Origin: Bacteroidota bacterium
GTDB taxonomy: Bacteria; Bacteroidota; Ignavibacteria; OLB7
Assembly (NCBI GenBank): GCA_018266795.1
Contig: JAFDZV010000012.1
Location: 1 to 64,000 of the forward strand
Direction of reading: 5' to 3'
DNA: 64,000 bases
Positions within the stretch are counted from its first letter, which is position 1. Each line of letters starts with the position of its first letter. The notes beneath the pieces are model-generated. The model was not told the DNA's origin. It worked only from the letters and a program-made list of their open reading frames with translations, and made no database searches. Both the position numbers and the translations under genes were made by a program. Of the stretch, positions 16,252 to 23,548 are shown one piece after another.

Positions 16252-16451
16252 GATGTTCTCTCCTCCCGCTCCCGATCTATCTGTTCCACGAGAAGCTCCA
16301 TATCTTGAAGCTGCTCAAGATCGGACAACGGCACCATCGCCAGCACCGGCACACGGCACCGGGTGAGGATGATACGCTCGTTCTCCTGCACACGCTCAAC
16401 GCACATGAGGATGTCTCTACGGGCTTCCTGTGTGGTCACGTAGGTAATCAC
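16248..16451 (-). CDS. Phd/YefM-like antitoxin 1 (element cargo)
   Basis: A 67-residue protein resembling antitoxin 2: TYVTTQEARRDILMCVERV, a strand with RIILTRCRVPVLAMVPLSDLEQL, the PV-A-ML/V-P pattern typical of Phd/YefM, then an acidic helix. It overlaps both neighbours by 4 bases, so the three genes form a tight operon. Two adjacent antitoxin-like genes without a recognisable toxin are unusual. Confidence 0.65.
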   Translation of the reverse strand: MITYVTTQEARRDILMCVERVQENERIILTRCRVPVLAMVPLSDLEQLQDMELLVEQIDREREERTS

Positions 16452-16696
16452 GAGGCACCCCCTTCGAGCAATGCCGTGATGGCCTTCAGTTCATCGGCTA
16501 CGAAGTCGCACACGTCGGCACGGGTACCGATGTGGCTACTGTACTCCCGGCCGTCAGACAGCAAGGCATCGCCGAGACAGTCAAGGACGGCGGTGGCGCG
16601 TTGCAAGCGAAGTGGGGCGGGAAGGGGGTGCGGCGGGTCTGTGCTGGTGGGTGAGCTGGTGGCGTGCAGGTTGGTTTCGTTCGGATTGGTGTTCAT
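16448..16696 (-). CDS. Small hypothetical protein, first gene of the antitoxin-like operon
   Basis: An 82-residue protein. The first 30 residues are Thr/Pro/Ser-rich and probably disordered (TSSPTSTDPPHPLPAP); the remainder is helical with ATAVLDCLGDALL and ADVCDFVADELKAITALLE. No family is recognised. It overlaps the next gene by 4 bases. Its position where toxins can sit makes it the only candidate partner for the two antitoxin-like proteins in this operon, but it has no toxin motif. Confidence 0.5.
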   Translation of the reverse strand: MNTNPNETNLHATSSPTSTDPPHPLPAPLRLQRATAVLDCLGDALLSDGREYSSHIGTRADVCDFVADELKAITALLEGGAS

Positions 16697-17032
16697 GATG
16701 CTTTCAGATATAGAGATGGCCCAACCGCTATCTACGCAGCATCAGCGGCGCTCCGGTCCTCACGGATACGGAACGGTTGGGCCAAGAGGGAGAACGAGGT
16801 ACCGTGCATGGCCGCTTCTGCATGTAGATGCGACGAAGGTATCTCGTTGACAAAGTCTTGACAAAGTAGTGATTTCGGCGATTTCAAATTGACCCAGTAC
16901 CGACGGGGCGGGCTTTGAGAAGATTCTGTCGTAACTTGGCCGCGAACGTTCCACGGCCGGGCTCGATCGGCACCGATCGTTGCTTCACCGGCCATTCCCC
17001 CGCCGAACAACGCAACCGGATTTACACGGCCC
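16697..17032. other. Right end of the element and upstream region of the next paralogue
   Basis: This gene-free stretch contains the end of the element (to 16901), the target duplication and, on the chromosomal side, TAACTTGG at 16932-16939, the same word seen in the yebC promoter. Just inside the element end, TTGACAAAG occurs twice (near 16848 and 16858), which could form an outward-facing -35, but no matching -10 is clear. Confidence 0.5.
16883..16909. repeat. Right end of the element: inverted repeat plus target duplication
   Basis: The right inverted repeat (16883-16901) is the exact reverse complement of the left one; GACGGGGC (16902-16909) repeats the left flank. Confidence 0.92.
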
Positions 17033-17596
17033 ATGCTTCCCGCAATAGCTTCCTGGCTTGCAGCCGCAATTGTTTCGCTCAGCGCCGGCAGCGGCGCCCA
17101 TCTTCCGGACGGTACGCAGTTCGCGCCCGCCGATGGGAACTTCAGTATTCTGATGCCGAAAGGCTTCACCGAGCCGGTGGCCTCGGACATGCCTATCCAA
17201 TCGGCAGTAGGGCCGTTGAATATGAAGCTCTATACGTCGCTGCTGGATGCACAGACGGTGATGCTGATCTCCTATACGGACTATCCGGATCCTGCATCGA
17301 AGACCGACAGCAGAGTCCTGATCAAAGGCGCCCGCGACGGAGCGATGAAGAGTTTGAAGGGAACCGTTCTCAACGAGAAGGAAACGACAACGAACGGGAT
17401 CGCCGGACGCTCGGTGCTTTTCTCCGGCGTCTCCTCCGGTCACCGGACGTACGGGCGCGTGGACTACTATTACGATCAACCACGACTCTATACGTTGCTG
17501 CTGCTTACTCCGAAGCGAAGCATCGTCTCCTCGGCCCCTGTCAGCAACGCCTTCGCGTCGTTCGCGATCACGCCGGCTTCCCCGGCGACGCATTAG
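17033..17596 (+). CDS. Secreted protein, paralogue 2 of the tandem set
   Basis: A 187-residue exported protein with a signal peptide (IASWLAAAIVSLSAGSGA) but no lipobox Cys. The shared domain is clear: FSILMPKGFTEPVASDMP, AVGPLNMKLYTS, YTDYPDPA, KGARDGAMKSLKGTV, GIAGRSVLFSG and YGRVDYYYDQPRLYTLL. It is more diverged than paralogues 1 and 3. The next paralogue starts 31 bases after its stop, so the two are probably one operon. The IS1-type element now separates this pair from paralogue 1. Confidence 0.75.
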   Translation: MLPAIASWLAAAIVSLSAGSGAHLPDGTQFAPADGNFSILMPKGFTEPVASDMPIQSAVGPLNMKLYTSLLDAQTVMLISYTDYPDPASKTDSRVLIKGARDGAMKSLKGTVLNEKETTTNGIAGRSVLFSGVSSGHRTYGRVDYYYDQPRLYTLLLLTPKRSIVSSAPVSNAFASFAITPASPATH

Positions 17597-17627
17597 TTCG
17601 ATTACTCACTCAATCAACGCATACGCT

Positions 17628-18221
17628 ATGACCGCACTACTTCTCAGCCTTGTAGTTGCCTCCGCGCATCTCTTCGGTGGCATCGCACCCGGCGCGGCAA
17701 CCGCCAACGCCATTGTTCGCAACGCATTTCTGGCGGGCGGCACACCCTTCCAATCGAAGGACGGCCGATTCAGCTTCACGTTCCCCGATGGATTCTCGGA
17801 GCCGTCGCCAAGCACGATGCCGCTGGAGACGGCCGTCGGGAATCTGAAGATGAAGGTCTTCACCAGCACCAAGGGATCGGGTTCGGTGTTCCTGGCGGCC
17901 TACATCGACTATCCGAAGAAGGCATTCACGGAAGGAACGGAAGTGATGCTGGATGGTGCGGAGAACGGCGCAATGGAGAATCTGGGCGGGACGGTTGATA
18001 CCAAGCACTCCATTGCGATCGACGGCAACCCCGGGCGCTCGCTCGTGTTCCACGGTAACAACAAGGGGACCGACATCTTCGGCCGCGTGGATTACTACAT
18101 CGTGAAGCCGCGCCTGTACCAGATACTCTATCTGACGGACAGCCAGGAGAATCTCACGGACGACAACATCACCAACGCGTTCTCCTCCTTCGCCCTTACA
18201 AAGGGAAAGAGCAGGAAGTAA
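17628..18221 (+). CDS. Secreted protein, paralogue 3 of the tandem set
   Basis: A 197-residue exported protein with a signal peptide (LLLSLVVASAHLFGGIAPG). The domain is closest to paralogue 1: RFSFTFPDGFSEPS, MPLETAVGNLKMKVFT, IDYPKKAF, LDGAENGAMENLGGTV, DGNPGRSLVFHG and GRVDYYIVKPRLYQILYL. The last third also agrees at base level with paralogue 1, suggesting recent duplication or gene conversion. Function unknown. A 10-bp hairpin follows. Confidence 0.78.
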   Translation: MTALLLSLVVASAHLFGGIAPGAATANAIVRNAFLAGGTPFQSKDGRFSFTFPDGFSEPSPSTMPLETAVGNLKMKVFTSTKGSGSVFLAAYIDYPKKAFTEGTEVMLDGAENGAMENLGGTVDTKHSIAIDGNPGRSLVFHGNNKGTDIFGRVDYYIVKPRLYQILYLTDSQENLTDDNITNAFSSFALTKGKSRK

Positions 18222-18619
18222 GGGCGGCTGCGGATTCTGCCGAACATCGTCCAGTGCCCCGTGAGGCCGAAACCTCATGGGGCGTTGCGCATATGTACCT
18301 GCCGGTCACGCGAACCTCGGCATGCGCCCGTTTCAATGCCGCGACGGCATCGTCGATGAAGGTGGACTTCGAGGAGATGGTGCGTTCAGAAGCGATCGAA
18401 GAGGACAACCCGAAGATCACGCGCCGATAGACGCATGGGAGACGGTGTTGCACTCACCGCCTCCCGATGCGCACTCTTCATGTCGATCGTGGTATATCTC
18501 TTCGTCACAGGGAATGATCCCGCCCGATCGAAAAAGGTAACACGTATGAATGCGGGTTATGAGAAAGACCACCTCCGCCGATACGGGGATGGCCTTTCAA
18601 GCGTTCGGCACCGGCAGAA
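18222..18619. other. Gene-free stretch with hairpin
   Basis: A hairpin (CCCCGTGAGG at 18257-18266 with CCTCATGGGG at 18273-18282) probably ends the preceding transcript. A 45-codon frame at 18293-18430 (ending DFEEMVRSEAIEEDNPK) is protein-like, but so is the opposite strand, so neither is called. Nothing else is recognisable. Confidence 0.4.
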
Positions 18620-19255
18620 TCAGACCGGCTCCCCGGTCAGCTCGCGGCGAGATAGAACCTCCACGTCGTCACCATGCGCCTCCACTTCGTAGACAAGGGG
18701 GACTCCGGTGGGGATGTTGAGCTCCATGATCGTATCCTCGGAGTACTTGTCCAGATGAAAGAGAAGGGAGCGAAGCGAGTTGCCGTGCGCAACGATCAGC
18801 ACGTTCCTGCCGGCACGGAGTTCCGGAAGGATGTGCTCGCGGTAGTACGGCATCACGCGCTCGATCGTCATCGCCAGGCTCTCCCCTTCCTTGCCGGGCG
18901 GACGCACACCGAAGGAACGCCGCCAGATGTGAACCTGCTCGGCGCCGTACTTGGCTGCGGTCTCCGCCTTGTTCAACCCCTGCAGATCGCCGTAGTGCCG
19001 TTCGTTCAATGCCTGGTTGCTGATCAGCGGAAGCTCCGAATGTCCCATCTCCTTCAGCACGATGATTGCCGTATCGATGGCGCGCACCAGCGCGGATGTG
19101 AACACAACGTCCAGGTGCATGCCGCGCAATCGCTCACCAGCGCTTCGCGCCTCCGCACGCCCCTCCTCGGAGAGTGGGATATCCACCCATCCCGTAAAGC
19201 GATTCTCCAGATTCCACTGCGACTGTCCGTGACGAAGCATGACAAGCGTTGGCAT
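18620..19255 (-). CDS. gpmA: 2,3-bisphosphoglycerate-dependent phosphoglycerate mutase
   Basis: A 211-residue histidine-phosphatase-superfamily enzyme that interconverts 3- and 2-phosphoglycerate in glycolysis. The phosphohistidine motif LRHGQSQWN is at residues 7-15, the GpmA-specific [13 protein letters not shown] follows, then [11 protein letters not shown] with the catalytic Glu, [10 protein letters not shown], and AHGNSLR with the second catalytic His near residue 180. It is slightly shorter than E. coli GpmA (about 250), as in many bacteria. The ATG at 19255 is the only start consistent with the family. Upstream DNA is filled with dispersed repeats. Confidence 0.95.
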   Translation of the reverse strand: MPTLVMLRHGQSQWNLENRFTGWVDIPLSEEGRAEARSAGERLRGMHLDVVFTSALVRAIDTAIIVLKEMGHSELPLISNQALNERHYGDLQGLNKAETAAKYGAEQVHIWRRSFGVRPPGKEGESLAMTIERVMPYYREHILPELRAGRNVLIVAHGNSLRSLLFHLDKYSEDTIMELNIPTGVPLVYEVEAHGDDVEVLSRRELTGEPV

Positions 19256-19290
19256 GATGCGATACCGAGAGTTGAAGGTTGTTGGAAGAG

Positions 19291-19337
19291 CCTGACTGTA
19301 GTCCCTGCCGGTTGTCAGTAGTTGGTTGTCCGTTGGG
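19291..19337. repeat. 7-bp-period GTCAGT-type repeat
   Basis: TGACTGTAGTCCCTGCCGG and TTGTCAGTAGTTGGTTGTCC read as loosely 7-bp-phased units of the same type as at 2305-2375. It lies just upstream of gpmA. Confidence 0.45.
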
Positions 19338-19341
19338 ATCG

Positions 19342-19563
19342 CGATGACAACAGGCATTGGGCGCCACGTACATCGATGGTCATCGCGAGACCCGGGCCGC
19401 CGGAGGCCATCTGTTCCACTCAATGTTCCCAACCATGCCAGCCGCCTGAGACCAACCCGCACAGATCGCCATGGCTTCGCTGCGCGACGCCTGCAATGAC
19501 CATAGGTGGGTCATTGCAGACGAATACCCTGACACTGTCGAGGTTGAGGCTCTCGCGATGACC
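19342..19563. repeat. R2 composite palindromic repeat, copy 1
   Basis: The left arm (GGTCATCGCGAG...GGCCATCTGTTC, 19378-19417) is the approximate inverse of the right arm (CAGATCGCCATGGCTTCGC...TGCAATGACC, 19461-19502). A third module follows (19508-19563), running from GTCATTGC to GCGATGAC. This is the GTCATTGCGAG...GGCAATCTG type of palindrome seen in unrelated bacterial genomes. Copy 2, same order and strand, is at 23142-23389. Confidence 0.7.
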
Positions 19564-19580
19564 GGGACGAATTGTCGTCG

Positions 19581-19639
19581 GCCGTCAGTTGCATGCATTC
19601 CCACTGACGACCTGACCACTGACGACCGACCACTCCCTA
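19581..19639. repeat. 7-bp-period repeat adjoining the amidohydrolase stop
   Basis: On the minus strand the array starts with the stop codon of the amidohydrolase gene: TAGGGAG TGGTCGG TCGTCAG TGGTCAG, then GTCGTCAGTGGG. The placement at the stop codon is the same as after feoA. Confidence 0.6.
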
Positions 19640-21466
19640 CTGATACAGCTCGATGGAGTCGATCGTGAAATCGAAATCGCCGTTGTTGATATCGCTGGCC
19701 CACAGGGCGACGCCGCGCATGTCCCTGCCGGTCCATGGCACCGGGCTGGACCAGATCTGATGAAACTCGCCGAAGGGGATATCGATCTGCGTGATCGATG
19801 GACCAACCGGAATCATGCTTGCATGGAAGTCGTAGTTCTTCACTCCGGTGGTCATCAACTTCAACGTGAGCGGGCCCTTCGCGCATCGCACGCGAATCCG
19901 CACTCCCTTGAAGCGCGTGACATCGAACGGCGTGCCCAGCGAATCGAAGGCGAGCGAAATGCCGGCCAGTGCCGGAGCCCCCTTCCGGGTGATCAGCTTG
20001 CCGTGTACACGCAGCATCCCCTGCTTCCATTCGGTGCTGATGGTGGAGCTCCCGCCCCAGGCGGAATCGTTGTTCACCTCCCAGCGAGGGCCGGCGGTAC
20101 TTTTCAGATCGCGCGCGGAGAAGTCGTCGATCAGTGCCACCGTCCACGGCGTTGCCGGGGGATGGATCAGTTCCTCGCGGTTGATCAGCCTGCCGTGCTG
20201 AATCACGGCAACGATGCGCTGCGTGTTGGCGATGTTCTCCACCGGAGATGCATCCAGCACCAGGAGATCGGCGGGAAGCTTCGGTGCGATGCCCACCGGG
20301 CGGCCCAGGAACTCCCCCGCCATCGTTGTTGTGGAGGCGATCGCCTCCCACGGCGTCATGCCGCATGCAACCATCAACTCCAGTTCGCGATGAACGGAGT
20401 ACCCCTGGAACGTTGCGAGATTGCCGACGTCCGTTCCGGACATCAGCTTCACACCGCCATCCTGCATCTTCTTCACGGAGGCGAACGTGTTGCCCACCGT
20501 CCGCTTCTGCATCGCCCACCAACCTCGCGACCGCCCGTCCCAACCGGTGGTGTCGCGATAGGCATTCAGCACATCGTACGTTGCAACGTTGCGAAGCAAC
20601 GGACGGTCCAGCAGGTGGGGATCGTTCATGATGGCCTGGAAGTCGCACTGCACGGCCATCGTGGGGATCTCGTACACGCCGCGATCGTGCATCAGCTTCA
20701 CCAGATCGTCCGGAATCACTTCGTTCAGATAGCAGTGCGTGATGCATGTGGCGCCCGCCTCGATCGCCTCGCGTGCGTCCTTCCACGTACCGATGTGGAT
20801 AACGGTCTTGATGCCGTTCTCGCCTGCGGTCTTGACGGCCGCCGACATGGTTGCCTGGTCGATGGTCGGCATCCAGTTCGCCGCGTGATCGTACACGATC
20901 TTCACAACGTCCGGATGCTTCGCAGCAAGTTCCGTCACCTGACTGCGCGCCTCCGCCGGTGTGGACATGGTACGCGTGGGCATGCCGTACTCCGTGCCAT
21001 GCCCGCCGGGGCAGGTGAGGATAGGCCCGGCGCAATAGATGTCGGCGCCTGGAAGCCCGCGCTCGCGCTGCTCGTTCCGAAGCGCGAAAATCGGGTCCTC
21101 CGGCGAGAAGAGATCCAGGAAGGCGCCCACGCCGCAGTAGAGCATCACCTTCGCAACCTCACCGGTCCCGAGCATCTGCATCCGATTTCCCGGGGCAAGG
21201 TTGCCGAAGGAGTGCACGTGCATGTCGTGCAGCGCCGGCATCACCCACTTCCCGGAAAGATCGATCACCCTGCCATCGAACTCCTCAGGCGCCACCGCGA
21301 GCACGCGATCGATCATGTCGTTGTGCACCACGATCGAACCGCGCTCAATCGTGCGACGCACCGGATCAACCAGCCATGCATTCTTCAACAGAAGATCCTG
21401 CGCGTGCAGCTCGGCGCCGCAGAATGCGGCGGCACCGAGAAGAAGTAGTGCGATGCGTTGGTACAT
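19637..21466 (-). CDS. Secreted amidohydrolase with C-terminal CIA30-like domain
   Basis: A 609-residue exported protein with signal peptide (IALLLLGAAAFCGAELHA). Residues about 25-425 are a metal-dependent amidohydrolase TIM barrel: the HxH motif reads HDMHVH near residue 80, VIHIGTW near 220 and THCY near 240 supply further metal histidines, and SGTDVGNL near 365 gives the catalytic Asp. The conserved Lys (VKIVYD) near 190 suits an imidazolonepropionase/prolidase-type subgroup. Residues 445-609 form a beta-sandwich resembling CIA30/CBM11 domains (IDDFSARDLKS, FKGVRIRVR, DFDFTIDSIELYQ). Substrate unknown. It lies 38 bases after the MqnA-like gene and is probably co-transcribed. Confidence 0.85.
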   Translation of the reverse strand: MYQRIALLLLGAAAFCGAELHAQDLLLKNAWLVDPVRRTIERGSIVVHNDMIDRVLAVAPEEFDGRVIDLSGKWVMPALHDMHVHSFGNLAPGNRMQMLGTGEVAKVMLYCGVGAFLDLFSPEDPIFALRNEQRERGLPGADIYCAGPILTCPGGHGTEYGMPTRTMSTPAEARSQVTELAAKHPDVVKIVYDHAANWMPTIDQATMSAAVKTAGENGIKTVIHIGTWKDAREAIEAGATCITHCYLNEVIPDDLVKLMHDRGVYEIPTMAVQCDFQAIMNDPHLLDRPLLRNVATYDVLNAYRDTTGWDGRSRGWWAMQKRTVGNTFASVKKMQDGGVKLMSGTDVGNLATFQGYSVHRELELMVACGMTPWEAIASTTTMAGEFLGRPVGIAPKLPADLLVLDASPVENIANTQRIVAVIQHGRLINREELIHPPATPWTVALIDDFSARDLKSTAGPRWEVNNDSAWGGSSTISTEWKQGMLRVHGKLITRKGAPALAGISLAFDSLGTPFDVTRFKGVRIRVRCAKGPLTLKLMTTGVKNYDFHASMIPVGPSITQIDIPFGEFHQIWSSPVPWTGRDMRGVALWASDINNGDFDFTIDSIELYQ

Positions 21467-21504
21467 CGGGTGTCCTGTGTGTGTGAACGAGATCTCCGAT
21501 GGGC

Positions 21505-22320
21505 TCAGACGCCGGGCGGAGCAATCGGAGCCAGCTCGCCGTCGGGAAGGAATTTCAGCGCCGGGATATCCGGAATCACGGAGTAGTAGAATGCGTAGCG
21601 GTAGTAGGCGTCGAGCGCAGCAACCTCCACCGGACCCAGCGTGTACACGATTTCGCCGCGCAGATAGCGCTGATAGAAGGCGTTCGCGGCCGCCGCATGT
21701 TCGTGATGCGCGGCCATGCCCGGAAGCATCAGCACGGCCTCATCGCGCGCAGCTCTCAGCTCCTCCAGAGCGACCTGCGGAACAGCGCCCATGCGCCCCC
21801 ACGCGATCATGTAGGGAAGCGGAGCCTCCACCGTGTCCTCCCACTCGTCGGTCAGGTCCAGCAACGACGTGGACCCGGACGTATCGAAGAGCGCATCATC
21901 GCCGGTGAGAAGGGCGCAATCGGCAACCGCGAGCATTTCGCCGAGCGATGCATCAGGGGCAACCTGAATCACCTTCGGCTCCAGATCGTGCTTCTCCGAG
22001 AGGAGCATCACGGCAACGATGGTCTCGGCCGCATGCGGGTCCCTGGCCGCCATGGTGGAGAAGCCGGCAAGCCCCTTGTTGAACATCAGCTTGATCAGCC
22101 CGGCGAAGCCGCTTGTCGTGATGGCCACACCGGGGACCAGCGCCATCTCGATCACGCCGATGGCGTTGGCGTAATCGAGCGGCGGAGTAAGCACCACATC
22201 GGCCCGACCCTGGCCAAGCAGGACGTCCGGGCGATCGTCGGCAACCGTTTCCCAGCCACGCGCGCGCAACGCTTCGGCGAGCGGCTCGGTCACGAATTCT
22301 TTACGGTAGGCAAATCGCAC
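21505..22320 (-). CDS. MqnA/MqnD-family protein (futalosine menaquinone pathway type)
   Basis: A 271-residue soluble protein of the periplasmic-binding-protein-like fold used by chorismate dehydratase MqnA and cyclase MqnD. Supporting patterns are VLTPPLDYANAIG, IEMALVPGVAITTSG, then ALLTGDDALF and DLTDEWEDTVEAPLPYMIAWGR, the LxxEWxxxTxLPFVFA-like region of the family. There is no signal peptide. The C-terminal helix QRYLRGEIVYTLGPVEVAALDAYYRYAFYY is also family-like. Which of the two enzymes it is cannot be decided; a diverged binding protein is possible. It heads a likely two-gene unit with the amidohydrolase. Confidence 0.72.
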   Translation of the reverse strand: MRFAYRKEFVTEPLAEALRARGWETVADDRPDVLLGQGRADVVLTPPLDYANAIGVIEMALVPGVAITTSGFAGLIKLMFNKGLAGFSTMAARDPHAAETIVAVMLLSEKHDLEPKVIQVAPDASLGEMLAVADCALLTGDDALFDTSGSTSLLDLTDEWEDTVEAPLPYMIAWGRMGAVPQVALEELRAARDEAVLMLPGMAAHHEHAAAANAFYQRYLRGEIVYTLGPVEVAALDAYYRYAFYYSVIPDIPALKFLPDGELAPIAPPGV

Positions 22321-22357
22321 GGCCGGAGATCAGTAGTTGGGGTTGAACAGGGATGTC

Positions 22358-22381
22358 GTCGCGCGTTGATTGCCGCGCGAC
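22358..22381. repeat. 8-bp hairpin between the MqnA-like and membrane protein genes
   Basis: GTCGCGCG (22358-22365) pairs with CGCGCGAC (22374-22381) with an eight-base loop. A second imperfect hairpin (GTGTTCGTCA with TGACGAAACAC) follows at about 22400-22433. Possible terminator signals; no T tract. Confidence 0.4.
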
Positions 22382-22548
22382 GCCTTCGAGCACATGTCGT
22401 GTTCGTCACGAGTCATGCTCATGACGAAACACCGGCAGGCAGCGTGTCCGGATTTCGATGACGTCCCCGGGGAGGGGGGACGGTTGGTTCTCAAGATGCG
22501 AAAAAGCGTTCGAGCCGCCACGCGGGCTGCGCGCACAGCCCGCAAGGG

Positions 22549-23013
22549 CTAGGGCAGCCGCGCGGCGGATGTGCCGCCCGGATCGCCGCTGTGCATCTCG
22601 CGATGCAGCGCGCCCATCTGCTGAGCGATCACCTGAAGCAGTACTCCCAGCCAGACGCCGGGAAACACCTCCCAGGCAAGCCTCTCGCCGCTCAACCCGT
22701 GATTGTATGCCTGGTAGAGAATGACGCCGAGCTGTACGATCAATCCGGCATAGACGAAGCGCAGCAGCCATCTGATCCACGCCGGCGCAAGCCTGCGGTC
22801 ATCCTTCAGCCCGCGCAGCCGCTCGGAGCGCGGAAGGTTGCGCGCATCACGATTGGCGATGGCGATCAGGATGAAGAAGCATGCGTTCGGCACGCCCCAC
22901 AGTCCGTACGGGATCGGGCGATAACCGAAGTAGGCGATCACCCCCAGCACGAGCGAGCAGGCTGCGAACAGAGCCGCAACCGCTATCAGGATATGTCGAT
23001 GCGCAGGTTTCAT
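22549..23013 (-). CDS. Small integral membrane protein
   Basis: A 154-residue protein with about four predicted membrane segments: ILIAVAALFAACSLVLGVIA, GVPNACFFILIAIA, WLLRFVYAGLIVQLGVILY and VWLGVLLQVIAQQMG. A charged loop (RDARNLPRSERLRGLKDDRR) separates the first and second pairs. The ATG at 23013 is chosen because it puts the first hydrophobic helix at the N-terminus. No family is recognised. The upstream side is a 535-base block of dispersed repeats. Confidence 0.6.
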   Translation of the reverse strand: MKPAHRHILIAVAALFAACSLVLGVIAYFGYRPIPYGLWGVPNACFFILIAIANRDARNLPRSERLRGLKDDRRLAPAWIRWLLRFVYAGLIVQLGVILYQAYNHGLSGERLAWEVFPGVWLGVLLQVIAQQMGALHREMHSGDPGGTSAARLP

Positions 23014-23141
23014 GAATCGATACAGAGCGTTCGCCTCTTCCGCCCGGCTTTTCCCCTCACAACTGACCACGAACTGCGGTCGTGTCTCCGTTTGCCGGCT
23101 ATGTCATCATCGGCTGACGGCCGTTCTTTGCCTGCGGCTGC

Positions 23142-23389
23142 CAATGACAATGGATGTGAACGTCCACCAAGGGTCGTTGCGAGGCAGCCGCAAAGCGGAT
23201 GCCGACGTGGCAACCCATGCCGGCCGGCATCACGGTTCAACCGGCGGAACGATGCGCTGTATGGAACAGATGGCCTTCGGCGCTGCTTCGCGGTGCCACG
23301 GCTTCGCTACGCTCGCCTCGCGAGGACCACGGGTGGGGCATTGCCGACGGATACCTTGACGCGGTCGAGGTTGATGCTCTCACAATGGC
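23142..23389. repeat. R2 composite palindromic repeat, copy 2
   Basis: It begins CAATGACAATGG. The left arm contains GGTCGTTGCGAGG and GTGGCAACCC, the right arm GAACAGATGGCC and GGCTTCGCTACGC with CGCGAGGACC. Then comes the third module GGTGGGGCATTGCCGACGG ... GTCGAGGTTGATGCTCTC. About three quarters of the third module agrees with copy 1 (19508-19563). Short GTCAGT-type repeat words precede it at 23056-23075. Confidence 0.7.
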
Positions 23390-23403
23390 GCCACGATAGT
23401 GAG

Positions 23404-23548
23404 AGGCAAACTGCAGCACTCCCCGCGCTACAGCAAGCCGCGGGCGAGCGTACAAAGAACCAACGCCTGGTTGCGGTTGTGAAGAGCTGTCGATAACGCA
23501 ATCAGCCGTCTGGCAGGAACCCGTGATCTACCATGCCGGTGCGTCGAT
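23404..23548 (-). repeat. R1 element, copy after ackA
   Basis: On the minus strand, starting 25-30 bases after the ackA stop: TTCCTGCCAGACGGCTGATT, then AACCAGGCGTTGGTTCTTTG and TACGCTCGCCCGCGGCTTGC. The distal half is replaced by an R2 repeat. Between the stop codon and the element the word GCATGGTAGATC occurs twice (23525-23536 and 23546-23557 on the opposite strand), the second copy containing the ackA stop. Confidence 0.65.

Larger units (their letters stand above)
12281..16901. mobile_element. 4621-bp IS1-type element carrying cargo genes
   Basis: GGTACTGGGTCAATTTGAA (12281-12299) is repeated as its exact reverse complement at 16883-16901, a perfect 19-bp terminal inverted repeat. GACGGGGC flanks both ends directly (12273-12280 and 16902-16909), an 8-bp target duplication of the size IS1-family elements make. 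One IS1-like DDE transposase lies at the left end; seven further genes follow, all on the minus strand. Removing the element and one GACGGGGC restores a simple gap between paralogues at 11543 and 17033. The inside looks less GC-rich than the flanks. It therefore appears to be a transporter-type IS, inserted in one event and retaining all visible ends. Confidence 0.92.

Noticed and set aside
12281-16901. Composite transposon formed by two IS copies
   Set aside because: Only one transposase is present, and the ends are a single pair of 19-bp inverted repeats rather than two full IS elements.
18293-18430. 45-codon gene upstream of gpmA
   Set aside because: Both strands look equally protein-like, there is no ribosome-binding site, and no homology is recognised.
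19760-21448. 562-codon plus-strand frame opposite the amidohydrolase
   Set aside because: Antisense shadow with His/Arg-rich, motif-free translation; the minus strand carries a full signal peptide and metal motifs.
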